From positions 1-64,000 of the forward strand of contig JBBJMP010000001.1 in assembly GCA_037718865.1 (NCBI GenBank): 64,000 bases of DNA, given 5' to 3'. Positions 25,729-35,200 of the stretch are shown in pieces. Source of the stretch: JADCRZ01 sp037718865 (GTDB lineage Bacteria > Bacteroidota > Bacteroidia > Chitinophagales > Chitinophagaceae). The notes beneath the pieces were generated by a model. The model was not told where the DNA came from and made no database searches. It saw only the letters and a program-made list of their open reading frames with translations. A program made the translations under genes and the position numbers. Each line of letters begins with the position of its first letter. Position 1 is the stretch's first letter.

Positions 25729-26886
25729 CTACACATTATCCTTCTGAAACAAAGCCGAAGGAGTACTGGCCATGATCCAAAGATCGTAAACAAAATTGAA
25801 CTTTTCAGCATATTCTATATCCAGGCTGATTCTTTCCTCAGCAGACATATTTTTGTCACCTCTTTTTTTTATTTGCCAGAGACCGGTAATGCCTGCGGGA
25901 GCCATAAACCGTGCAGCCCACTCGTCAGTAGTTAACGTAGCTGCTTCATATAAGGGCAAAGGACGGTTTCCTACCAAAGACATGTCGCCGCATAATACAT
26001 TGAACAACTGTGGTAATTCATCCAGGCTGGTGTTTCTCAGAAATGCGCCAACTTTAGTGATACGTGGGTCATTGCTTATTTTGAAGAAAAGCGGTGCGTT
26101 TACTTTCGAAGTATACTGATTGAGGTGTGCAAGCTGACTTACCTTTTTATCCGCATCAATGATCATTGTTCTGAATTTGTAGAAATCAAAGATGTTGTAT
26201 CCTCTTCCTGCCCTTTTTGAGATGTAAAATACGGGGCCTTTAGATTCAGACATGATAAGAATGCCTATCAACAGGAAAACGGGACTTAAAATTACGATAG
26301 CCAAAAAAGAGATAACGATGTCAAACACTCTTTTTAAAGTCCATGGAGAGCCCAACACCGGGTTTACGGATGTTTGAATATTTTTGGTTAATAACTGCTG
26401 ATTTGCCTGTTTTTTTATTTTTTTCAAAAATTCCACCTTTGACAAAAATTTTTCTTGCGATGTTTCACCAAGAAAGACAATCTCGTCAAGGAAACTGAAT
26501 TTTGTAAATCGGTTTAACTCTGCTTCAGTTAAATCAGAAGCATCAATTACCATAGGAACCAGTGATAAACTTACCCGGGAACTAACATACTTGTGAAATT
26601 CTTTAAGCGATGTTTCCGTTACCTGGGCATCAATAATAAAAATATCAGGAATGGCATGCGTATCAGAAATACGCTTTAAGATAGAGATCGCATTGTGTAT
26701 GGTTTCTGAAGTATATCCTCCATCAAATGTCTGAATGAGAAAATCGACCTTTCTGGATTCTTTACCGATGTACAGAAATTCTATTTTTCGAGTGGAGTAA
26801 GTGTCATTAACCGGGTAAGTTTCAATGGTGAAATGCTTATACGTTTTGGCGGTTGGGGATTTTGTGGGTAGAGATGTAAGTTCCAT
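25729..26886 (-). CDS. polyprenyl-phosphate sugar-1-phosphate transferase with receiver-like N-terminus
   Basis: This is a 385-aa initiating transferase. The C-terminal bacterial sugar-transferase domain begins with SPWTLKRVFDIVISFLAIVI (membrane/re-entrant helix) and carries RAGRGYNIFDFYKFRTM, NDPRITKVGAFLRNTSLDEL with PQLFNVL, and DMSLVGNRPLP. It would transfer a sugar phosphate from an NDP-sugar to undecaprenyl phosphate. The usual N-terminal four-helix/CoA-binding module is absent. Instead about 150 residues (KIEFLYIGKESRKVDFLIQT ... IPDIFIIDAQVTETSLKEFH) look like a receiver-fold domain with IIDAQ in the phospho-acceptor strand. A stand-alone receiver gene lies 55 nt upstream. Start ATG 26886. 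Confidence 0.88.
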   Translation of the reverse strand: MELTSLPTKSPTAKTYKHFTIETYPVNDTYSTRKIEFLYIGKESRKVDFLIQTFDGGYTSETIHNAISILKRISDTHAIPDIFIIDAQVTETSLKEFHKYVSSRVSLSLVPMVIDASDLTEAELNRFTKFSFLDEIVFLGETSQEKFLSKVEFLKKIKKQANQQLLTKNIQTSVNPVLGSPWTLKRVFDIVISFLAIVILSPVFLLIGILIMSESKGPVFYISKRAGRGYNIFDFYKFRTMIIDADKKVSQLAHLNQYTSKVNAPLFFKISNDPRITKVGAFLRNTSLDELPQLFNVLCGDMSLVGNRPLPLYEAATLTTDEWAARFMAPAGITGLWQIKKRGDKNMSAEERISLDIEYAEKFNFVYDLWIMASTPSALFQKDNV

Positions 26887-26941
26887 ACAGGTAACTTTAT
26901 GATATTAGTATACAATAGTAATTAACAGATGATTTCAATGT

Positions 26942-27346
26942 TTATACAACTTTCAGGTAAGCTTCTCTCCGGTTTACATGAAAAGAAGTAAAATGCTGAA
27001 TAGATACGCCAAGGTCAACCGGATTAAAAGGTTTCATAAAAAATTCCTTTACGCTTAGCTCCTTGCATTTTTGGTGTGTCTCCTTCTTATCGAGGGCAGA
27101 AAGGACAATTACAGGAACGTTGCCATATATTCCACTTGATGTCAGATAGTCAACTAATTCCCAATCTTTCATATCCGGCAATTGAGGATCGGCTATAATT
27201 ATGTCAGGCAATTTATTTTTAGTCAGCCAATACATAGCAGAACATCCATCAGACGCAGTGATCACCTGGAAGCTTTTGCCAAACACAGTCTGCAACAAGA
27301 AACGGATAGCTTTGCTATCATCAATTGCTAAAATTTGTCTTTTCAT
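26942..27346 (-). CDS. stand-alone response-regulator receiver protein
   Basis: This 134-aa protein consists only of a CheY-like receiver. Acidic pocket D9/D10 (AIDDSK), phospho-acceptor D53 (IIADPQLPD), Ser83 in place of the conserved Thr/Ser (VLSALD) and K105 (FFMKPFNP) are all in place. There is no output domain. The C-terminal tail HFTSFHVNRREAYLKVV is short. It is the gene directly before the sugar transferase, so it may control the start of glycan synthesis by protein contact. No histidine kinase is nearby. The basis for the regulatory role is position only. Confidence 0.9.
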   Translation of the reverse strand: MKRQILAIDDSKAIRFLLQTVFGKSFQVITASDGCSAMYWLTKNKLPDIIIADPQLPDMKDWELVDYLTSSGIYGNVPVIVLSALDKKETHQKCKELSVKEFFMKPFNPVDLGVSIQHFTSFHVNRREAYLKVV

Positions 27347-27686
27347 TACCTTTAGAAATTAAGTTATTCAACAACTCAATTTTTCATTGGAATATTTTGG
27401 AATAACGGTTCTAATAGAAATTGGACTTTCTAGCAAAAAATATTAATCCTGAAATTCAGGCTTTATATGGATTGAAATCAGTTTAGGGGTTTATTCAAGG
27501 ATGTGCAGGTAGTTAAATCAACCTTTCAAAAGAGAGAATCCTTAATTTAGAAAGATTTTATCTTTAATGGAAACATAAAAATATGTGACAATTATCAATA
27601 ATCCAAACAAACCAGGTAATTTCTCATTTGAGACTCAAAGATGAAACAATTCTTTGAATAACAAAATACCCATTTAGTGGTATTTT
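27347..27686. other. 340-nt non-coding gap between a GT2 gene and the receiver gene
   Basis: It is AT-rich with no credible ORF. AAAATACC (27663-27670) and GGTATTTT (27679-27686) form an 8-bp inverted repeat touching the stop codon of the minus-strand glycosyltransferase, a possible weak terminator. The remaining part should hold the promoter of the receiver/sugar-transferase operon, but no TAnnTTTG match is convincing. Confidence 0.4.
27663..27686 (-). terminator. possible weak terminator after the GT2 gene
   Basis: An 8-bp inverted repeat (AAAATACC/GGTATTTT) has an 8-nt loop, and its arms end in A/T runs. It is AT-rich and without a long T-tract on the minus strand, so support is modest. 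Confidence 0.35.
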
Positions 27687-28874
27687 TCAGGAAACAGTTT
27701 GCCGTGTTGCCTTTTCCCAAAGGACGGACTGCTGATTCTTTACATACCTGGTAAATCCTATTATAAGCGATACATTCATAAATAAAAAGTAATAAGGTAT
27801 ATACAATAGTTTGATTTTGATGTTATTGTTAGCGTAAAGCCAGCCAAGGCTAGCCATTAGGTAAAACAAGATTTGCATTAGCAGGAAAAGGTTGTATAGG
27901 ATACTCTCCCCATTTACCACCAAAATTACATTAATGATCAGCAGGGCAAACAGGCAGATAGGGCACAATGTCCATCTCAACACCCGGTGCGAAATGAATT
28001 GGAAAGAAAGAAGCGGGTATTTAATGATGTTGAATAGCTCTTTCAACATAACAAGTGACTGAAAGCCGCCTGCGCTTATCCTGATTTTTCTTTTTTGCTC
28101 TTCTTTCATAAGTGCGGAAGGTGCTTCCATTGCATATGCCTTAGGTTCATATTTAATCAGGTAACCCCTAATGCAAATTTTCAACGAGATCACGAAATCG
28201 TCGAGCAGCACATCCTCATTTGTTTCTTCAAACAGTTCCGTTCTGATTGAAAACAGTTCCCCGGCAGCTCCCACAACGGTGTTAAGGTCGGAATCGAGCT
28301 TTTTCAGTATCGATTCATATTTCCAGTATATGCCTTCTCCTGCCCCGGCCGCGCTGGAGTTAGTCAACTCCAGGATTTTTTTTTCACCAGCCACTCCTCC
28401 AACTTTTGGATCCTGGTAATGCTTTGCGATTTCCTTAAGGCATTCACGGTTGAGCAGTGTATTGGCATCACTGAATACTACAACAGGGGTGATAACAAAC
28501 TGCATCACCCTATTTATGGCTGCCACTTTTCCTCTCCGGCCAGGCTGATGGTAAAGCCGGATGCTCTCATATTGGCTTACGATAGCAGGTGTTTTGTCAT
28601 TTGAACCATCCGTAACAAAAATTACAGACAACTTGTCCCGGGGGTAGTCCAGTAACAGGGTATTCGTAATTTTGGCATTAATAAATGCTTCTTCATTATA
28701 GGCGGCAACAATAAGTGTAATGGCAGGCTCAAATGCCTTTAGTTCAGTGTGCTGTTTTTTTTTGCTGAAGATGCGTTTAATAAATAAGATGAAAGATACA
28801 AGCATGCCATACCCCGCATAACTATAAAAAATGATGAACAGAGATAACCAGAATATGACTGTTAAAGTTATCAT
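27687..28874 (-). CDS. membrane family 2 glycosyltransferase
   Basis: This is a 395-aa protein. An N-terminal helix (LTVIFWLSLFIIFYSYAGYG) is followed by the GT2 core: ITLIVAAYNEEAFI, the DxD region VVFSDANTLLN, and LLDDFVISLKI as catalytic acid region. A KRKIRISAGGFQS segment sits in place of a canonical QxxRW, and several C-terminal helices follow. It resembles the BcsA/PgaC/NdvB-type transferases. It is transcribed alone, divergent from the giant hydrolase-adhesin gene. The product polysaccharide is not identifiable. Confidence 0.85.
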   Translation of the reverse strand: MITLTVIFWLSLFIIFYSYAGYGMLVSFILFIKRIFSKKKQHTELKAFEPAITLIVAAYNEEAFINAKITNTLLLDYPRDKLSVIFVTDGSNDKTPAIVSQYESIRLYHQPGRRGKVAAINRVMQFVITPVVVFSDANTLLNRECLKEIAKHYQDPKVGGVAGEKKILELTNSSAAGAGEGIYWKYESILKKLDSDLNTVVGAAGELFSIRTELFEETNEDVLLDDFVISLKICIRGYLIKYEPKAYAMEAPSALMKEEQKRKIRISAGGFQSLVMLKELFNIIKYPLLSFQFISHRVLRWTLCPICLFALLIINVILVVNGESILYNLFLLMQILFYLMASLGWLYANNNIKIKLLYIPYYFLFMNVSLIIGFTRYVKNQQSVLWEKATRQTVS

Positions 28875-29226
28875 CTATCTATTATAACCAAGACCCGGGT
28901 TTGCTTGACATGTGGTGTATGTTTGAATTTTAAAAAAGTACCCGAATTCATTTTTTTAATTAACTAATTTTGACTTTCCAATTTAATTATTATTTTTACA
29001 GACTGATATAAGGTAAAACTCTTATTCAGCAAAATAATTTCCCAGGTATTTTCTTCTTCCCATCCTACGTTGAAATCCCGTTTATTCCTTTTATACTACG
29101 TACTGCCGCAAAGAAAACATTCTATAGTGCTACCGCACAATAAGTGATTCATATTTCAATCTCCTGGAATAACTGCAAATGTTTCACTTGTATTATTTAA
29201 ATATGCTCATTAACCCCTCAACAAAA
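28875..29226. promoter_or_regulatory. leader/promoter region of the first giant protein
   Basis: This 352-nt gap lies between divergent genes. TATGTTTG at 28918-28925 is a perfect TAnnTTTG box on the plus strand, with TTTG at 28900-28903 as a poorly spaced upstream element, giving a leader of about 295 nt. ATACTACGT at 29093-29101 lies 125 nt before the ATG. The same 9-mer lies 124 nt before the ATG of the downstream paralogue, with further similarity around it. Confidence 0.45.
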
Positions 29227-32200
29227 ATGAAGAAGCTGTACCTGCTTATCCTTACCATCGTTGCCTTTCAGGCTTTTACAGCCAATGGCCAGACTAACCC
29301 GTTTAACCCGACCGACCCCGATGTCGTATTTACATCGACCAACCGGCCACCGGCACCCGCTTACGGGCCGATAGCCAAATGGGGCCATACTCAAAGAATG
29401 AACTGGACTACCACATCCTTTAAATCGTACTATTACAAAGGAATGGTTTTCCGTTTGAAATTCCCTAAAACCTATCAGCATAATACTGCGGATGGAAAAA
29501 AATATCCCATTTCCCTGTTCTTTCATGGTTTAGGCGAAAGGGGAGATCTCTACGACAATGAGTGGTCCATGTATCACGGAGGGAAGGAATGGCGCGATAA
29601 CGTAGACAATAATAAGTTTGACGGCTTCGTGCTTTATCACCAAAGTGAAAACGGGTATCATAGTTATTACTTTCAACGGCTCGTCGAATTAATCGATTCC
29701 CTTTCTAAACACGTTAAGGTTGATATAGACAGGGTTTTCCTGCATGGACTTTCTTCCGGCGGACAGGGTGTTTTTGATTTTTTAGCGGCTTATCCCAAAA
29801 CGATCAGCCATACTGCTCCGCTTTGCGCAGCGCAAACGGAGGACGTACCTGACCAGATTAAATATATACATATCCCTATCTGGGGTTTTTTCGGTGGAAA
29901 AGACACAAATCCTACGCTATCTAATGCTGAATATGTGGTGGGAGAATTTAAAAATAAGGGCGGAAATATAAAAATGACCGTGTACCCGGAACAGGGTCAT
30001 GGAATCTGGTATAGCGCCTGGGCCGATCCCGGGTTTGTTCCATTTATGAATGCGGGGCATAAAGCCAACCCGCTTGTATTTTTTGGACGCACCGAATATT
30101 GTGTAGGCGATGCTATCAGCGTCAAAATGGGATTAACTTCCGGTTTTAACGCATATGAGTGGCAAAAAGACGGGGTTAATATAGCTGGGGCAACTTCGAA
30201 TCAAATTACCGTTACTCAACTGGGCACATACAGAGTAAGGTTTAAAAGAACGGCAACGTCAACCTGGTCGGAGTATTCACCCACACCTGTTGTAGTAAAA
30301 TACAAAGCGGTTACACAAACACCTGCGATCCAGATCACAGGATTGAAAAGTAAGGTGTTGCCGTCTCCCGATGGAAGTACAACGACACCCCTGGAAATAC
30401 CGGGCGGATATGCTTCGTATGAATGGAGGAGAGTAAGTGATAATGTGGTAGTAAGTACCCAAAGCACTTATAATGCCGCTCCGGGGCAGTACAAAGCCAA
30501 AGTAACCGAACAATACGGATGTTCTGCTGAGTTTTCGCCTGTCTTCACAGTGATCAGCAGTAACGGAGCAAATGCTCCGGATGCCGCTAAAAACCTGGTC
30601 GCCATAGCCAACTCTAAAACCAGCATACAATTAGACTGGAGCGACAACCCAAATGCCCCTAATAATGAAACCGGGTTTGAGATTTACCGGAGCACTACGG
30701 CCGGAGGTCCCTATTCGCTGATCATGATAAATCCAGCGAACAGCCTTTCCTTCCTGGACCAGGGATTATTATCCAACAACAGCTATTCGTATATTGTAAG
30801 ATCGGTAAATAGCAACGGCGCGGCGGTTAACAGCAACGAGGCAACTACTGCTACAAATGTAGACGACTCCCCGCCCTCCGCTCCATCTAATCTGCGATTT
30901 GTTGGAGCTTCGCCCAGTTCTGTATCCTTGCAATGGGATGCTTCAATAGATGATATCGGCATTTCTAAATACGATATCTATATAGATGGTCAAAAGGCAT
31001 ATACTACCGACAAGTCACCTTTTACTGCAAATAATTTAACCAACCGTCAAACCTATAATTTCACCGTTCGCGCCAGGGACTTGGCCGGCAACCTTTCGGC
31101 ACTAAGTAACCAGGTGACAGCTACGGCAAAAATAAGCGGATTATCATACAAATATTATGAAGGCGCCTGGAATGCGCTGCCTGATTTCAATGCGTTAACC
31201 CCGGTAAAAACAGGAAACTCGGTTAATGTGGATATCAGTGTAAGGAATAGAAGTGATAATTTTGCTATCCTCTGGCAGGGCTTCATTATTATACCAGCTT
31301 CAGCGAGTTATACCTTTGAAACGACATCTGATGACGGAAGCAAATTGTATATCGGCCCGTACAATCATACATCTACTGCTTTAGTGAACAATGACGGATT
31401 GCACGGCTCACAGTTCCGCACGGGAACTATTACACTTCAAGCCGGAGTCTACCCTATCAGCATAACCTATTTTGAACAAGGCGGAGGTGAGGCAATGCAG
31501 GTGTGGTGGTCCTCAGTTGCTGCAGGAATACCCAGGCAGCAAATTCCGAACAGTGCCTTCACAGAAACGGTATCCTTGCCTGAAGCGGCACCCATCGCCC
31601 CGTCCGGATTGCAGGCAACTACCGTTTCTTTTGACAAGATAAATTTGCAGTGGACGGATAACAGCTCAAACGAAACCGGTTTTGAAATTGTGCGCTCTAC
31701 CACTGCAGGAGGCGTGTTTTCAACCATAACGACAGTTGGTTCAAACATCCAAACGTTTACAGACAATACGGGTATACAAGCACAAACCAGGTATTTTTAT
31801 AAGGTCAGGGCAATCGGAGCCTATGGCGAATCGGTTTATTCCAGTAATTATTTAAACGCTTCCTTTAAGCTGAATAATGACTATACCGATTTCAGTGGAA
31901 ACGGCAGAACTCTTTCGGGCTCAATCAATCCGCCTTCATTCAGTGCTGCGGACAAGCAGGAAGGCAGCCATTCCTTATTATTTGACGGGGTGAACGATTA
32001 CAGGGATATAGGCGGCGGAACAGGCAATTTCACGAGGGAATTGCATACGGCCAGAACCGTTTCACTGTGGATGAAATCAGAACTGAACACGGGAACAAGA
32101 TTGATCTTTGAACTCGGAGGCAGTGATAACGGTCTTGCCCTGAGACTGAACGGTGTAAACCTGGAGGTAGGCATAGCCAGTAACAATTCGAGAAGCACCA

Positions 32201-35200
32201 TCTCTGCGTTATTCAACAGCCTGGCCTGGAAACATGTCACGGTAACGTACAACGCAAACGCCGTATTTCTGTATGTTGACGGAGTACAGGTAGCTTCTAA
32301 AACAAACCTGACGTTTACCCAGGTAAACGCCAGTAGCAGCAGTTCAAGGCTGGCTACGCAAAACGGTACTAACGCTTTTAACGCCAACCCAACAGGGTTT
32401 TTCAAAGGCTATATGGACGACCTTAGCTATTTTACTTCTGCCCTGTCGCCTGCTGACGTTGAAGCGTTGAAAAATGGTACATTCGTCACTTCTTCCGCAG
32501 TTACAGCTAACTTGCCCGCTATCCCTGTGGATCCTACAAGTTTGGTAGCTTCTGCAGCATCTTCCAATCTAAACAACTTGGTTTGGTCTGATAATTCAGA
32601 TAATGAAAGCGGGTTTGAAATTTATAGGTCAGTAAATAACAATAACAATTACCGGTTGCTGGCTTCAGTACCAGGTTCAACCGGTGGTTCAGTAAATTAT
32701 GCAGATTCCAGCTTGTTTGCGAATGTCCTGTACTACTATAAAGTAAGGGCCATCGGATTGGGCGGAAACTCAGGATACAGTAACGAAAGCCAGTCCAAGA
32801 CAAGCAACGGCAACCCGGTGCTTGCACCAATAGCCAGTTTCACCATGAAATATGGCACACAGGTGAATGTTTCTGTATATGCGGAGGATAATGATGGGGA
32901 TCCCATCACGTTAGCTGTAACTAACTTGCCTGCATTTGCCAGTTTCACTGATAATGGCAACGGAACAGCATCGCTGGTGTTTAGCCCGGCTATAGCAAAT
33001 CAGGGTAACTATCCTAATATAACGGTAACGGCTACCGATGCAAATAGCGGTACCAGCAACAGCACCTTTACTGTAATCGTAAATAACAATAACCCGCCTA
33101 CACTGAATGCAATAGCGAATTCCACAATAGACGAAGGAAGCACTGCAGTCATTAATTTATCAGCCAGTGACCAGGACGGCAATACAGGCCTGACCTGGTC
33201 AGGTGCAAATTTCCCTGCATTTGTTACGCTGGCAGGCAATGCCAACGGGACGGCACAGGTGACGCTCAATCCCGGCTACGCATCCTCCGGCGCATATACC
33301 GTACAGATCACGGTCCAGGATCCGCAAGGAGGAAGTGCAACCAGGCCGTTTACCATAACGGTAAACGATAAAAACCCGAATACGAGGTTCCTCGTTAACC
33401 TGGTTTACAACTCAACAGGACCAACACCATGGAATAATATGACCGCTTCGTCCATTGCCAATCTGAAGAATACAGATAACCAGTCAACCACCGTTGGTGT
33501 CCAGTTCTCTACACCGGGCTGGTGGCAACCCTGGAACCTTGGTGCAACAACAGGAAATAACTCGGGAGTATACCCGGATGCCGTAATGAGGGATTATTAT
33601 TACTTCGGAATCTACGGCGGCCCGGAGACGGTGAATGCGACCGTCTCAGGTTTAACACCCGGAAAAGTGTACAATTTCAAGTTCTTTGCCAGCAGTACCT
33701 GGACAGGGTTCCCCGATAATGGCACGACCATATATACTATTGGCAGCAAGTCAGCTTCCCTTGCGGTGCAAAATAATACACAAAACACCGCAAACATCAG
33801 CGGCGTAATGCCAGATGGCACCGGAAAGATTGTATTTACTATGAGCAAAGCCCCGGGCACACCGCTGGGATACCTGAATGCGTTTGAATTCGAAACCATC
33901 TTTGATGATGGGTCGGCTCCGGCAGCTCCTAAAGACCTGAAAGCAACATTACTTCAGGGCACAGGTGTAAAACTCACCTGGCTTGACGTAGCGTTTAATG
34001 AAACCCGTTATAACGTGTACAGGTCAACCGATTCTCTCGGCACTTATGACTTATTGAACCCTGCAGCAACAAATCCAAATGACAGTTCATACAATGATAA
34101 TACAACAGGTGCATTGACGAAATATTACTATAAAGTAAAAGCGTTTAACACCAATGGTGATTCTGAATTTTCAACCATTGCCGGAATAACTACCAGCAAT
34201 AACAATCCGCAGGTATCCACTATCCAGGATGTAGTGGTTAAAACGCAAAACACGGTTAACGTGCCCTTTACGGCCACAGACAATCCGGGTGACGTTGTAA
34301 TCGTTACCGCCAGCCTGCCTTCATTTGCAACGCTGCAGAACGTTGGCGGCGGCAACTACAATATTGTGCTGGCACCTTCCAATGGGGATATCGGCGTGTT
34401 TAACGCATCTGTCACGGCGACAGATTCTTATGGCGGAACTGCGACCGATCACTTCCAGATCTTAGTGAACGATCGCAACACGAGTTCCATATTTATAAAT
34501 TTCGGTCCGGATGGTGCTACAGCTCCGTTGCCCTGGAATAACAGTCTGGGTTACACTTTTGCTGGCCGGGTTGTTCCAAACCTTAAAGATGATGCAGGCA
34601 ATAACTCTGGCGTAAGCCTTACTTACGTCGACGGCTGGTCTGGTTCTCTTGATTATGGCTTTAATACAGGCAACAATTCAGGCATCTACCCCGATGCAGT
34701 GCTTAAGAGTTCACTCTATGAAGCGTCAGTAACCGCAAAAAGGATGCAACTAAGCGGCCTAGATCCTTCGAAATTATATAATATCGTAGCACTGGGAAGC
34801 GTAAATGCCGGGTTTGACGCCAGTTCGACCTATACTGTCGGCCTGCAATCCGTTGTTCTCAACGCCTCCTTTAACAGCACCAAATCGGTACAATTGAACG
34901 GGATCAGTCCCGACCCAGGCGGGAAGATCATCTTAAACATAACTAAAAACGCAAGCAGCACATATGGTTACCTGAATGCCATCGTCATCCAGTCTTACGA
35001 TGCTTCGGCAAGTATTCTAAGCCCGAAGGACCTGTTTGTAGAACCAGTGCACAATTCCAGAACCACGTTGAAACTGCAATGGGCCGACCGGTCGGCGACT
35101 GAAGCCAGTATGCAGGTGTGGAGGTCTACTTCTCTAAATGGTTCATACACGCTGGAAGCCACTTTACCGGCAAATTCAACCAGCCATACCAGTGTGGGAC

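Noticed and set aside
29179..29226. Upstream ATG of the first giant protein
   Set aside because: It places 16 residues before a standard lysine-initiated signal peptide. ATG 29227 is the better start.
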